From Paenibacillus_AR sp051594765 (GTDB lineage: Bacteria; Bacillota; Bacilli; Paenibacillales; NBRC-103111), in assembly GCF_051594765.1 (NCBI RefSeq), contig NZ_JBPPGJ010000016.1:62001-126000 (forward strand): a stretch of 64,000 nucleotides of DNA, written 5' to 3'. The position numbers and the translations under genes are program-made. Shown here piece after piece: positions 27,441 to 37,199 of the stretch. Position 1 is the stretch's first letter, and each line of letters begins with the position of its first letter. The notes beneath the pieces are model-generated. The model saw only the letters and a program-made list of their open reading frames with translations. It did no database searches and was not told the DNA's origin.

Positions 27441-27487
27441 AAAAGCCGCGGGATCCCAGGCAGAGAACACCTGAAATTCCTGCGGCT
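27441..27487 (-). terminator. Terminator of the GH28-like gene; copy 1 of a repeated hairpin
   Basis: On the minus strand a stem of GCCGC/GCGGC with an inner AGG/CCT pairing is followed by eight T. The 44-bp sequence (27444-27487) is closely related to the terminator at 42235-42277, 14.8 kb away. Confidence 0.82.
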
Positions 27488-27494
27488 ATTCACA

Positions 27495-30400
27495 CTAAAT
27501 CAACCCGGATTTTTGCAAAAGCCTCCTTACGATTACGGCAACCTCCGCACGGGTAATGTTGTTTTTGGGTGCCACCAAATTGCCATCCCGGCCGGTAACG
27601 ATTCCTGCTTTCAGGCAGGTTGCAATACTGGATTTCGAATATTCGGCAGAATAAGCGGCATCCTCATAGGCAGAAAGCAGCTTCTCCGCCTCAATCGGAT
27701 TAAGCTCCACTTTCAATCCCGTGAGCTTCATCGCTCTAGCTGCCATCGTCATAGCCTGCTCACGTGTAATTCGATCCTCGGGCCCGAATGTACCGTTTTC
27801 GTAACCGTCAATAATCCCGTATTCGTAAGCAATGGCTGCTGCATCGTAATACCAGTTGTCCTTGGTCACATCACTGAAAACATCCTTGCCGGCCCCCTGC
27901 CGCATCAGCCCAAGTCCTTTGACGAGTATTGCGACAAATTCCGCACGTGTAATGTCCCTGTCGGGCTCAAATCTTCCATCCCCGATGCCATCAATGACCA
28001 GTCTGGAGCCCATATCATGGATCTCTTCCTTCGCCCAATGCGTATTTACGTCTGCAAAGGACCTGGGGCTCGATATGACCGAATAGGTGCTGTTGGTCAA
28101 GCTGTTGATTTTGGCTACGTATTTTCCGTCAATGAGGGCGATGGCCGTAGGCACGTGGGAGAATGTCCCGTCGGCATGAAGTACAATGCCTGTCGTAATC
28201 TTGCCCGGATCGACTTCATCCGGTATCGACAGGGTTCTTTCTACATAATCGTGAAATGCTGAGACAATCACCGTTTTGCTGCCATTGGTGCATGTAATTT
28301 CGAACTCAACCGGATTAACGACCATCAGGTAACCCTTTTGCTTGGCGGTGTCTTGAACCATCTTTACCGTCTGAGACGAAGCCGCAGTTACCGTAATATT
28401 CACTTTAATATTCCGCAGCGCTTCCTCCGCCCCCATCTTCTGGGACACGGCGTCCATATTGATCTGTGCGGCGGGGAGTGCATACGTTGCATTCTCCGTC
28501 TTAATTTCCATCACGATTTCCTTGTCTTCCATCGCTTTAATCATCTGTCCGGTCCATTCAACGATTACCTTATCGGATGGTGTATGTACCGGAATGGTGA
28601 TCGTCGCGCCTTGCTTTTCCTGCGACAGCTTCTGTTCCCATTTGCCCGAGTCGATGGTAACCGTCGTGACGGTCTTACCGTCTTCTTGAACCGTCGTGGC
28701 CGAACCAACTCCGTTTACTGGTGTACCCATTCCTACATTGCCCGATGCCGGTGTCGGAGGTGTGCTCTCGCTGCCGTTATCCGGTGAAGGAGCATGAACG
28801 ATCAACATTGCGGTTTTGGTATCGGTTGTACCATCGACCCACGCCGACCCATTCCAGCTTTGCTTCTGGAACGTTGCCGTAACGGTGTAATGGCCTGCTG
28901 ATGTCGTCGTGTAAGGGGAGGAATACCGCTGTTGATTCCCTGCAAATACTCCCGATTTCCCAGTCTCTGTAGAGCTCCATGAAACCGGATAGTACCTTTC
29001 CTCACCCAAGATGGTTCCAGCTTCGTTCTGTCTGTCACCTACTGCGATGATGGTTACTGTACCACCCGCGGTTATGCTGGATGGATTCAGCGTAAGCGTG
29101 TTGTGATCAGCAAGGGCGGCAGGCGGCATATCTACGTTCAGGGCTGCGGAGATGCTGTCCGTTTCGCCGTTCATCCAAGACGTTCCGTTCCATACCTGCT
29201 TTTGGTAAGTGGCGGTTATAGTGAAGCTACCTGCTTGAGAGGGGATATAAGCGGCTTGGTACACTTGTCCCGTAACGGTAAATATCCCCGATTTGCCTGC
29301 TTCAGTGGAGCTCCATGCTACCGGGTAATATCTTTCGTCGCCGATGATTGCCGGTGCCATGTCTTGCCTGAAGCCTACCGCCGTTATAGTAACGGTCTGC
29401 CCCACCACTGCACGGCTTGGGTGAATGCTTAAGCTGTTGCCAGTATTATGATCTGGAGCATATACCTGCAGGGTTACTGTCTTGGTGTCTGCCTCGCCGT
29501 TAACCCAGGAAGCTCCATCCCAGCTCATCTTCCGGAATGTTGCCGTTACGACGTATGTTCCCGCTTCCCCAGCAGTATAGCTTGAGGTGTACGCTCCATC
29601 TGTCTCATTCCAGACAAAGCTGCCGTTCCTGCCATTCTCCGTTGACGACCAGGTTACAGGGATAAACCTTTCATCTCCTGCAGAGGAGCCGTCTGCGGAC
29701 TGTCTGTCACCTGCAGCCGTTATCGTCACCGTATCACCTGCCGCTATTCTGCTGCGGTCGAGAGTGATGGTGTTGTTGGATGCATGGGCCTTGTGGGAAT
29801 CGGCACGAGTAACGTTGATCGTCAATTGCTTTTCCACATACAGTCCGCCAGTGTCCGTGCTTCTGACCCGAATGCTGTAGCTGTTTTGTGTGTCGTAGAC
29901 GAGTGAAGTCACGGTCTGCAGCGTATTCCCGGAGAGGGTGAAGCTAGCATTGCCGGTATCTCCGGCTCCTCCAGCCAGCGTATAAACAAAGGTCTCTCCC
30001 GCATCCGAATCGATGGTGGATAATGTACCCACCGTGCTGCCTACAGCCTTATTCTCAGCTATGGTGTTAGGGGCAAGCAAGATGTCCGTAGGTGCCTTAT
30101 TCATTCCCGCGACCATTACTTGATCGAACGCTGCATCCACAGATGTCGTCCTGAACCCGATTTTCCCTTCTGTTAATTCGGACACAGGATTTGTCCATTC
30201 TAATTTGGGTTCCCCATCCACATAACCTTTCACTGTATTCCCTTGCACGATAACTTTCAGCGTATACCATTGCTTTGCAACCGATTTCAAAGGGGTGCTG
30301 GATACACTGGTCATGGTCCCATTTACACATTTGTACAACTCCAGCCTTTGATTGGATGAATTCATCCGATACATATAAAAATTCTTTGAATCCTGCACCC

Positions 30401-33251
30401 TGAAGACCAAGCCTGCGTTGGCATTGGTTATCGGCACCTTCACTTTGGCTTCATATACATAATCCGTCCACGAATCACCGGCTGTAATGAGGGCTGTGGT
30501 ATTCGCCTTCTGGACCAGGGCTTTCGTGTCATCAGCGGCTACGCTCCAGGAACCCCCGGCAGAGGTCCATCCTGCCGAATTTCCATCTTCATAATCATCG
30601 CGGAACAGGACGGCATTCGGGTTGGAATCTACGGGTGTTTCATCCTGATCGGTGATCTGGATCGTAAAGCTCTTCTCATCATACAGCCCGCCCGAATCCG
30701 TGCTCCTTACCCGGATACTATAGCTGTTTTTGGTTTCGTAATCCGGTGCGTTACGGAGAATCAGGGTATTTCCCAAGAGCGTGATGGAGAAGCTGCCGTT
30801 GTCCGCATCCCCTTCTCCTGGAGTCAGTACATAAGAAAATGTATCTCCCGCATCGGCGTCGGTAGTGGAGAAGGTTCCGACAACGCCTCCCGCAGTCGTG
30901 TTCTCCGCTACGCTGTGATGGGACAGCGTAATATCCGTAGGCGATTCATTGGCTGCCGTGACGACAGCATCGTCAAACAGAACCTTGGCCGAGGTGGTAC
31001 GGAATCCGATTCCTCCTGCGGTTAATTCTGTTACAGGATTCGCCCAGTTTGTTTTTAATTCCCCGTCGACATAACCTTTGACCGTATTTCCTTTGACAAT
31101 CACTTTAACCGTATACCACGTCTTCACAGGCGTGAAAGGAACATCGGATACAAGAGTCATTGTTCCCGCAACCGATTTGAACAGCTCCAGCTTCTTCGTC
31201 TTCGCATTGATCCGGTACATATAGTAGTTGGTTTCATCCATCACCCGGAAGGCAATGCCTGCATTTTCCTCTCCGTTAGCGAACGGCATCTTCAATTTGG
31301 CTTCATAGGTATAATCCGTCCATGACGCACCGGCGTTGGCGGTAATGAGGGATGTCTTATTCTGGTTCCAGCTGGACAGAACTTTATTCGCGCCGTCCTC
31401 GGGCACCGTCCAGCTGCCTGTAGCAGTCGTCCATCCCGCGGTATCTCCATCTTCGAAATTGTCACTGAAGATTGAGGGTGGAGAATTGGCAATGACTAAG
31501 CCGCTCACATTGTCATTCTTTACGGCTGCCTTCAGGTCAGTCAGGCTTTTCGCCAGCTTGCCTTTCACATACACATCCGTGAACGTTACTCCGTTCACCA
31601 TCCCGCCTTTGGTGGGATTCCCTTGAATCGGGGATTCTCCTCCTGTATCGCGGACATTGATATTCTTGAGCAGGATATTGCTTACATCGCCGGATGTGCT
31701 GGTGGATATTCTCAACCAATAATTGCCGAATTGATTGATGCCCACCCGTTCGATATCGATGTTCTCAAAGGTAACATCCTTGGCATAGCCCTCCACTGGA
31801 AGCGGGTTTTCGGAATAAGCATGATCCACAAGCAGCGCCCTGGCGCTTTGGTACACATACGAATTCCGAATGGTGACGCCGATCTGGGCTGTACATATGC
31901 CCATGCCAAGCTTGAAGGCAGCGCAGCGGGTCCAGGCCAGACAGTCGTCAAAAACTACATTTTCCAAATGCTCAATTGCACCCGGCCAATCCTTGGACAT
32001 CCCTTTTTGCGGCCAGGTTTTGGTGGAGAAGGTATCATCGTCCGAGATGGCGATGCCATGTTTAACCAGAACATTCTGGCTCTCATTAATATCAATGGCG
32101 TCATCCTCAAGGACATGCAGGTCCTGGAAGCCCTTGTAATTGGTTATCTTTACGTTGTCCGAACGAACCACCAGAAACGCCCAGAAGCCGCCGTCCCTCA
32201 AGATCAGCCCGTCAAAGGTAAAGTGGCTGGTTGCAATCGGTACCAAAAGATTATTGATGAAGCCTTCCCCGTTCTTGTGCTGCCGCTCCTCCGGCACCCC
32301 TTCGGTCCGAGGCGGATTTACCATTTTACGTTTCCGCATCTCCACCCCTTTGCCGTCGATGGTGCCGCGTCCCCGCACGGTAATATTCTCAGAATTGATT
32401 TCCGTTCGGATAAAATACGTTCCATCCGAGATCGAATCCTTCCGGAAGTCATTGCGGTAGTCTTCCCCTCTGCCTGTGCCGACAATGACGGCACCACCGG
32501 CCAGATAGAAGGTCACATTGCTTTTTAAGGTCAGATTGCTGCTGGTGTAGACTCCGGCGGGAATATATACAATGCCTCCTCCGGCTTGATGGGCGTCATC
32601 AATAGCCTTCTGAATCGCATCCGATGCCATGGTAGCCCCTGAGCTATCCGCATTGTACGGCGCATCCGTCACATTGTAGATTCCAGGTCCTGAGGATGCG
32701 GGAATGTCCGTCTCCAACGGATCGGCCGCGATGACGAGCCGTTTCCTCCTCTTCAACGGGTCACTTTCATCCGGGTTTTCATTCGGATCTTCATTGATAT
32801 CCACGATCACATAAGTAGAAGTGGAAAGCGTGAACGTCAGCTTGTTTCCATCCACCGTACCCTTGATGTTTTTGGCCATTGGACTGATCGAATATGAGGT
32901 AATGGGCTGGTCGGCCGTAACCTCGATGCTGACTGTCCCGGCAAAGGAAAATTGAGCATAATCATAGTCAGGCAAATATTTGATAACTGGAACCGCTTCA
33001 TTATCCACCTTCAATGAAAATATGCTGGATGCCGTATAGATGGAGGGCATAGGATAGTTCTGAACCGTTGCAGTTCCATCCGCTGTCTGTGCCAGCGAAG
33101 CTGCATCCTCGGCACCCATGGTAGAGACAGAGTAAGTCTGAATGTATTCGGCCGCATCGGCTGCCCGGGGTATAAATCCTGTAACCAATAAGGCAATCAA
33201 TAACAATAACGTCGTTCCTTTTCTTGTAAGCAAATTTACAATCCCCCTCAT
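27495..33251 (-). CDS. S-layer-anchored GH28-like polysaccharidase, multidomain
   Basis: Secreted protein of 1918 aa. It has a signal peptide (about 1-34), a small N-terminal domain, and a right-handed beta-helix (about 185-580) of the GH28/pectate-lyase-3 superfamily with DDAIDIN (about 383-389) and SDDDTFSTKT (about 402-411) as candidate catalytic Asp clusters. Then come a LamG-like domain (about 595-765), a cadherin-like module (about 770-860), a second LamG-like (about 880-1045) and cadherin-like (about 1053-1145) pair, three Ig-like repeats sharing PVxWSSTExGxxGxF (about 1155-1475), a linker domain and three SLH domains (about 1730-1915). SLH binds pyruvylated wall polymer and keeps the enzyme on the cell surface. 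Start: ATG at 33251 has a weak ribosome site; a TTG eight codons later has GGGGG upstream. Polygalacturonase activity is an inference. Confidence 0.85.
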   Translation of the reverse strand: MRGIVNLLTRKGTTLLLLIALLVTGFIPRAADAAEYIQTYSVSTMGAEDAASLAQTADGTATVQNYPMPSIYTASSIFSLKVDNEAVPVIKYLPDYDYAQFSFAGTVSIEVTADQPITSYSISPMAKNIKGTVDGNKLTFTLSTSTYVIVDINEDPNENPDESDPLKRRKRLVIAADPLETDIPASSGPGIYNVTDAPYNADSSGATMASDAIQKAIDDAHQAGGGIVYIPAGVYTSSNLTLKSNVTFYLAGGAVIVGTGRGEDYRNDFRKDSISDGTYFIRTEINSENITVRGRGTIDGKGVEMRKRKMVNPPRTEGVPEERQHKNGEGFINNLLVPIATSHFTFDGLILRDGGFWAFLVVRSDNVKITNYKGFQDLHVLEDDAIDINESQNVLVKHGIAISDDDTFSTKTWPQKGMSKDWPGAIEHLENVVFDDCLAWTRCAAFKLGMGICTAQIGVTIRNSYVYQSARALLVDHAYSENPLPVEGYAKDVTFENIDIERVGINQFGNYWLRISTSTSGDVSNILLKNINVRDTGGESPIQGNPTKGGMVNGVTFTDVYVKGKLAKSLTDLKAAVKNDNVSGLVIANSPPSIFSDNFEDGDTAGWTTATGSWTVPEDGANKVLSSWNQNKTSLITANAGASWTDYTYEAKLKMPFANGEENAGIAFRVMDETNYYMYRINAKTKKLELFKSVAGTMTLVSDVPFTPVKTWYTVKVIVKGNTVKGYVDGELKTNWANPVTELTAGGIGFRTTSAKVLFDDAVVTAANESPTDITLSHHSVAENTTAGGVVGTFSTTDADAGDTFSYVLTPGEGDADNGSFSITLLGNTLILRNAPDYETKNSYSIRVRSTDSGGLYDEKSFTIQITDQDETPVDSNPNAVLFRDDYEDGNSAGWTSAGGSWSVAADDTKALVQKANTTALITAGDSWTDYVYEAKVKVPITNANAGLVFRVQDSKNFYMYRMNSSNQRLELYKCVNGTMTSVSSTPLKSVAKQWYTLKVIVQGNTVKGYVDGEPKLEWTNPVSELTEGKIGFRTTSVDAAFDQVMVAGMNKAPTDILLAPNTIAENKAVGSTVGTLSTIDSDAGETFVYTLAGGAGDTGNASFTLSGNTLQTVTSLVYDTQNSYSIRVRSTDTGGLYVEKQLTINVTRADSHKAHASNNTITLDRSRIAAGDTVTITAAGDRQSADGSSAGDERFIPVTWSSTENGRNGSFVWNETDGAYTSSYTAGEAGTYVVTATFRKMSWDGASWVNGEADTKTVTLQVYAPDHNTGNSLSIHPSRAVVGQTVTITAVGFRQDMAPAIIGDERYYPVAWSSTEAGKSGIFTVTGQVYQAAYIPSQAGSFTITATYQKQVWNGTSWMNGETDSISAALNVDMPPAALADHNTLTLNPSSITAGGTVTIIAVGDRQNEAGTILGEERYYPVSWSSTETGKSGVFAGNQQRYSSPYTTTSAGHYTVTATFQKQSWNGSAWVDGTTDTKTAMLIVHAPSPDNGSESTPPTPASGNVGMGTPVNGVGSATTVQEDGKTVTTVTIDSGKWEQKLSQEKQGATITIPVHTPSDKVIVEWTGQMIKAMEDKEIVMEIKTENATYALPAAQINMDAVSQKMGAEEALRNIKVNITVTAASSQTVKMVQDTAKQKGYLMVVNPVEFEITCTNGSKTVIVSAFHDYVERTLSIPDEVDPGKITTGIVLHADGTFSHVPTAIALIDGKYVAKINSLTNSTYSVISSPRSFADVNTHWAKEEIHDMGSRLVIDGIGDGRFEPDRDITRAEFVAILVKGLGLMRQGAGKDVFSDVTKDNWYYDAAAIAYEYGIIDGYENGTFGPEDRITREQAMTMAARAMKLTGLKVELNPIEAEKLLSAYEDAAYSAEYSKSSIATCLKAGIVTGRDGNLVAPKNNITRAEVAVIVRRLLQKSGLI

Positions 33252-33287
33252 CTTTGGTTATCTGCACCATTATCTTAATCCTTGGCC

Positions 33288-33316
33288 AAAAAGAAAGGAG
33301 TGGGGCAAGCCCACTC
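33288..33316 (-). terminator. Terminator of the GH130 gene
   Basis: On the minus strand GAGTGGG and CCCACTC (33298-33316) pair and are followed by CTTTCTTTTT. It separates GH130 from the GH28-like gene, so the two are probably separate transcripts. Confidence 0.75.
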
Positions 33317-33352
33317 TCCAGGGATACTATTTTACTGTCCTGACTTAAAACG

Positions 33353-34561
33353 TTAGGTAATCCTGCCCTTCTCATCAAATTTCCGAATATAAGCCAATAA
33401 ATCAGCGAAGTTCACCCAGGAGATCCCGATTTTTTGATCTGCCGCACCATACGACATGATTAAATCTTCCCCCATGACCACTCCGCCGGTTGTGAATAGA
33501 CAAGGTGTGGGGTAATCCTTCGGCATTTCCCAGTCCCTCTCGGCGTACATCAGACGATCGGAGCAGCGGTGAATCACCGCCGGGAAATCGTCCTCCTGCT
33601 CCCTGATGATCATGAAGGATTGGGTATATCCAAACTGTGCATCCTTCTTCGCGTGATAAGAGATCAGCCATTCTTGGTTCCCCAGGGATATCGGGGGCCA
33701 ACTCGCACCCACACGATTCTCCTCCCAATCAAAGACGGGGGACGCCAGAAGTCTATGGGTCGCCTTGGGCGAAGCAAAGTCCTCTATGGATTCTGCTGCC
33801 GCTACATATATGGAGGGCTTGCCCACCTTCTCCCCGCCATCGAAGGGAAGGACATTCATCGGGCGATGCAGCATGAGATACTGCATTTTACCTGCAATCT
33901 TCATTTTCTCGGGAAAGAAAAACACATCGCGATTGTCGCTGACAGATCCCTCGGTAACGGGACCCACATACTGAAATGCATGCTCATAATTCCCCTGCCT
34001 CAACTCATCCAAGTTGAGCTTGTAGAGAACCGTGACCGTATCATTGGAACGAGCCGTTCGGATAAACGGATCGGAATCGTTCCCCTCGAATATCCAATCC
34101 GGGACATATTCAAAACGCGTCTCGACCGGTAGCCAATAAGGTCCGGGAGGAAACGGCCGGCAAGCAACCGTTACGTACAACTCCCCCTCCATATAAAAGA
34201 TACGCGGGTCTTCCACACAGCCGTTAGCATAATTGCGCACTACATTTCCCTGTATATCCGTGATATACAGTTCGTGCTCTTCATACCCCAGTGCAGGAGC
34301 CAGGGCAGGTCTTGAAAAGTCCGCGGTCCATGTTTCTCCCGCATCAGCGCTTTTGGCATAACCCAGGAAGATCGGATAAGGATCATGGCATCCTTCTCTT
34401 CTTTTATGCGGCCACGGACCCGTTGCCCGGAAAAGCATATGAATATCATTCGTGTCCGGATCTTGAATAATAGCCGGATTCAAGACCATCTTTTCCGCCC
34501 AATCGCAGCCTGGTACAGGTTCAAGAGCCGGTTTGTTCAAATATCGAAAGTGTGGCTTCAT
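33353..34561 (-). CDS. GH130-family glycosidase/phosphorylase
   Basis: Five-bladed beta-propeller enzyme of 402 aa from the ATG at 34561, chosen because GGAGG sits 6 bases upstream. Family features: MVLNPAIIQDPDTNDIHMLFRA near the N-terminus, GYAKSADAGETW, and the conserved ANGCVEDPRIFYMEGELYVT, whose Asp is the catalytic acid in GH130. GH130 enzymes phosphorolyse or hydrolyse beta-mannosides. No signal peptide, so it works in the cytoplasm on imported oligosaccharides. It is divergent from an AraC regulator 118 bp away that is its likely controller. Confidence 0.82.
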   Translation of the reverse strand: MKPHFRYLNKPALEPVPGCDWAEKMVLNPAIIQDPDTNDIHMLFRATGPWPHKRREGCHDPYPIFLGYAKSADAGETWTADFSRPALAPALGYEEHELYITDIQGNVVRNYANGCVEDPRIFYMEGELYVTVACRPFPPGPYWLPVETRFEYVPDWIFEGNDSDPFIRTARSNDTVTVLYKLNLDELRQGNYEHAFQYVGPVTEGSVSDNRDVFFFPEKMKIAGKMQYLMLHRPMNVLPFDGGEKVGKPSIYVAAAESIEDFASPKATHRLLASPVFDWEENRVGASWPPISLGNQEWLISYHAKKDAQFGYTQSFMIIREQEDDFPAVIHRCSDRLMYAERDWEMPKDYPTPCLFTTGGVVMGEDLIMSYGAADQKIGISWVNFADLLAYIRKFDEKGRIT

Positions 34562-34614
34562 AGATCCTCCTGTTTCATCATAAAGTACGAACCTCTTCCC
34601 TCTTACCATTTCCC

Positions 34615-34644
34615 TTGTCAACCTCTTCGAAGACACGATATAAT
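34615..34644 (+). promoter_or_regulatory. Promoter of the AraC regulator gene
   Basis: TTGTCA (34615-34620) and TATAAT (34639-34644) with an 18-bp spacer, about 35 bp before the start codon, in the region shared with the divergent GH130 gene. Confidence 0.65.
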
Positions 34645-34679
34645 TCCAGCAGCATCTCCATTCCAGGAGGAACCCCTCG

Positions 34680-35510
34680 ATGACGAAGTCCGTTCCCCAC
34701 CAGTCCTGCGTCATGTATGCGAATTACTTCACGCACACGAAGCCCCACTCCGTAACATATAGGGACGGGCTGACCTTCTACCTGTTCCGGCTTCAGGCCG
34801 AAGGAACCTGCCGCGCGCTGGTTGACGGGAAGCTCGAAACCATCATCCCCGGAGACCTTCTCATCTATCCTCCCGATCAACCCTATGAGCTGAACGTGCA
34901 GCCCCGAAGTGGACCGGAATCAGGTGCGATTCAACCCGTCGGAGATTATTTCCTGATCGCACACGGAGAATGGCTGGATTCATGGTGGAGCAACAACAGC
35001 CTGCCCACCAAGACGAACATCGGCTTTGACGATACGATCATCACCTTGTGGAAGCATATCATCCGCGAAAAGAAGAAGGTGATGAAGAATCAAGAGGAGA
35101 TCATGGATTATCTGCTAAGAGCGTTTTGTTTGACACTGGAGCAAGCGATCCAGATCAAGCAGCGCACCCGGGGATCGGAAACCGCGTACAAGATGAAGAT
35201 GTTCATCGATAACCATGCCCATGAGCCCCTCCGTCTGGAACAAATAGCAGACTCCGTCGGATTAAGTGTCTCCCGCTGCTCCTATCTGTTCAAAACCGCT
35301 TATGGCCAATCGCTGTTCGCCTATTGTATTGATGTTAGGCTAAACCATGCGCAGCAGCAGGTGCTCTACAGCAATCTAGCGCTGGAGCAGGTTGCCGAAA
35401 AGTCGGGCTTCCCGAGCTACCCGCATTTCTGCCGGGTATTCCGTGATCGGTTCGGACATCCCCCGGGAGAATATCGGCGAAATTTTGGATTCCGGTTCAA
35501 TGCAGATTGA
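34680..35510 (+). CDS. AraC family transcriptional regulator
   Basis: Regulator of 276 aa: N-terminal cupin-like sugar-sensing domain (about 20-120, GDLLIYPPDQPYELN) and two C-terminal helix-turn-helix motifs (about 180-275: RLEQIADSVGLSVSRCSYLFKT and LEQVAEKSGFPSYPHFCRVF, FRDRFGHPPGEYRR). A CAGGAGG ribosome site precedes the ATG. It probably activates the divergent GH130 gene and perhaps other genes of the island. Its 3' end overlaps that of the convergent FAD-oxidoreductase gene by 14 bp. Confidence 0.92.
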   Translation: MTKSVPHQSCVMYANYFTHTKPHSVTYRDGLTFYLFRLQAEGTCRALVDGKLETIIPGDLLIYPPDQPYELNVQPRSGPESGAIQPVGDYFLIAHGEWLDSWWSNNSLPTKTNIGFDDTIITLWKHIIREKKKVMKNQEEIMDYLLRAFCLTLEQAIQIKQRTRGSETAYKMKMFIDNHAHEPLRLEQIADSVGLSVSRCSYLFKTAYGQSLFAYCIDVRLNHAQQQVLYSNLALEQVAEKSGFPSYPHFCRVFRDRFGHPPGEYRRNFGFRFNAD

Positions 35511-37005
35511 CATTCAAAACCTGATTTTCTTGAACGAGTACGGCCTGCAGCTGCTCGTACTCGACATGTTGAACGATGCTGTCCGCATCAAGCGCCAGTG
35601 CGGCAGCGGCGGCGGCCGATTGACCCAGGATCATAAATACGGGCTCCATGCGGATCGATCCGTAGGCTGCATGGGTAGCGGAAACACATACCGGTACGAT
35701 CAGATTGGTACATTCCGACTTCCTCGGTACGATCGCCCGATAGCTGATCGGATAGGGTGCCTTCAACTTGACGTAAAAGCCTCCTTCCGTGCTTACATAT
35801 CCGTCTTCATTCACATAGTACTGCGTATGGTGCGAATCCATGGCGAAGGAGCCCATACCTACGGAATCCGGCACTTGATCTTCCAGCCGGACTACATGCT
35901 CCGTCACCACATAATCGCCGATCATTCGGCGAGATTCTCTGACGTACAGCTGGGGTGTCCAATGGCCGCTATCGACAAATTCATCGAGCGGCAGACCCCA
36001 CGGTCTGTAGACTGCCCGGATCTCCTCGGGCACCCGCGGATGGTTCTGAATGGTCCAGACATAGCCTTGCTGGTAGATGCGATGGGCAATCCATATCTGC
36101 TGCCGGGTTCGATAATCCGCCTCTGGATAGCAATGGTTCATTCCGTTGTAATCCGTTGAGATGCCGCTGTTGTTATTGGAATCGGTCTTATCCGGGGTGA
36201 CCCGGTTCAACTTAAAGAACTTGGAGCTTTGCCCTTGCTCGATGGCCCGGAACAAGATTTCATAATCCGCTTCGTTATATCCTTCTGGCTTCTCAATATC
36301 CAAGCGGTTGCCGGGATTATTCGTCAAGCACATGCGGAAGTTATACGCCTGAAGCTTGTTGTCTCCATCGCCTACGTTGCCGCCACGGTCGGGATTGACT
36401 CGCAGCAGCAAGCCGCTGGACGGCACCCCTTTCACCACATATGGATCGATTCCTCCAGGCAGCTCATTTTGTTCAATGCCAGGCTGAATGCCGTTTAGGG
36501 TCTCCCCGTATTGCGCATTGGACTCCCGGCCGACAAAATACGTGATGCCGGCTTTGGCCATCAGATCCCCTTCATAAGTAGCGTCAATAAACACCTTGCC
36601 GCTATAGACCTTCCCGGATTCCATCCGGATCGAGATGATTTGGGATCCATGTTTGGTCACCCCGTCCTTCAGATCAAGCCGTTCCCCATATACGACTTCA
36701 ATATGGTATTCTGCCACCCATTCTTGCATGACCTCGAGTGCGACTTTGGGTTCGAACAGCCAACAGGCCCCGTCCTGCGAATATTTCCGGGCAACCCGCC
36801 GGTAGAACTCCAAGGACAAGCCCCCGATCGCTTCCTTCATCCCTACATCCGTATCCCCCAGTCCTCCGGTAGTCAAGCCCCCGATTCGCTGACTCGGCTC
36901 AATCACCACCACGCTTTTACCCATCTTTTTGGCCTGTACGGCTGCCGTAATGCCCGCTGCCGTCCCTCCGTAAATAACCATATCCAACGGTAGCTCCCGG
37001 ATCAC
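35497..37005 (-). CDS. FAD-dependent oxidoreductase (FAD_oxidored family), 1
   Basis: Flavoprotein of 502 aa from a GTG at 37005, preceded by a run of GGAGGAGGAGGAG; a longer frame upstream has no better start. Rossmann motif VIYGGTAAGITAAVQAKKMG near the N-terminus, the Gly-rich GGLTTGGLGDTDVG, FIDATYEGDLMAKAG and a C-terminal SIRMEPVFMILGQSAAAAAA that closes the FAD site. Such proteins are common in polysaccharide loci of Paenibacillus and Bacteroidetes, but substrates are unknown. A paralog lies at 43514. Convergent with the AraC gene. Confidence 0.82.
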   Translation of the reverse strand: MIRELPLDMVIYGGTAAGITAAVQAKKMGKSVVVIEPSQRIGGLTTGGLGDTDVGMKEAIGGLSLEFYRRVARKYSQDGACWLFEPKVALEVMQEWVAEYHIEVVYGERLDLKDGVTKHGSQIISIRMESGKVYSGKVFIDATYEGDLMAKAGITYFVGRESNAQYGETLNGIQPGIEQNELPGGIDPYVVKGVPSSGLLLRVNPDRGGNVGDGDNKLQAYNFRMCLTNNPGNRLDIEKPEGYNEADYEILFRAIEQGQSSKFFKLNRVTPDKTDSNNNSGISTDYNGMNHCYPEADYRTRQQIWIAHRIYQQGYVWTIQNHPRVPEEIRAVYRPWGLPLDEFVDSGHWTPQLYVRESRRMIGDYVVTEHVVRLEDQVPDSVGMGSFAMDSHHTQYYVNEDGYVSTEGGFYVKLKAPYPISYRAIVPRKSECTNLIVPVCVSATHAAYGSIRMEPVFMILGQSAAAAAALALDADSIVQHVEYEQLQAVLVQENQVLNVNLH

Positions 37006-37144
37006 TTCTACTCCTCCTCCTCCACGATTTCGCTTACAGGCATTATTATAAGCCGCTTGCCGAATGACCGAGAATGATGGATCTTCCTTTTTCACTTGAT
37101 CAATCTTACTGTTTTCAAGCCGCCGTTACCGGGTGGATACATAG

Positions 37145-37171
37145 CAAAAAACCGGAGGCAATGCCTCCGGT
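37145..37171 (-). terminator. Terminator of the GH10 xylanase gene
   Basis: On the minus strand ACCGGAGGC and GCCTCCGGT (37151-37171) form a perfect 9-bp stem with a 3-base loop, followed by TTTTTT. Confidence 0.9.
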
Positions 37172-37199
37172 CTTCTTGTGGTCATCCTTATGAGATTTT

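Noticed and set aside
35497..35510. Overlap of AraC and FAD-oxidoreductase genes taken as a sign of a frameshift
   Set aside because: The genes are convergent and only their last 14 bp overlap; both products are full length.
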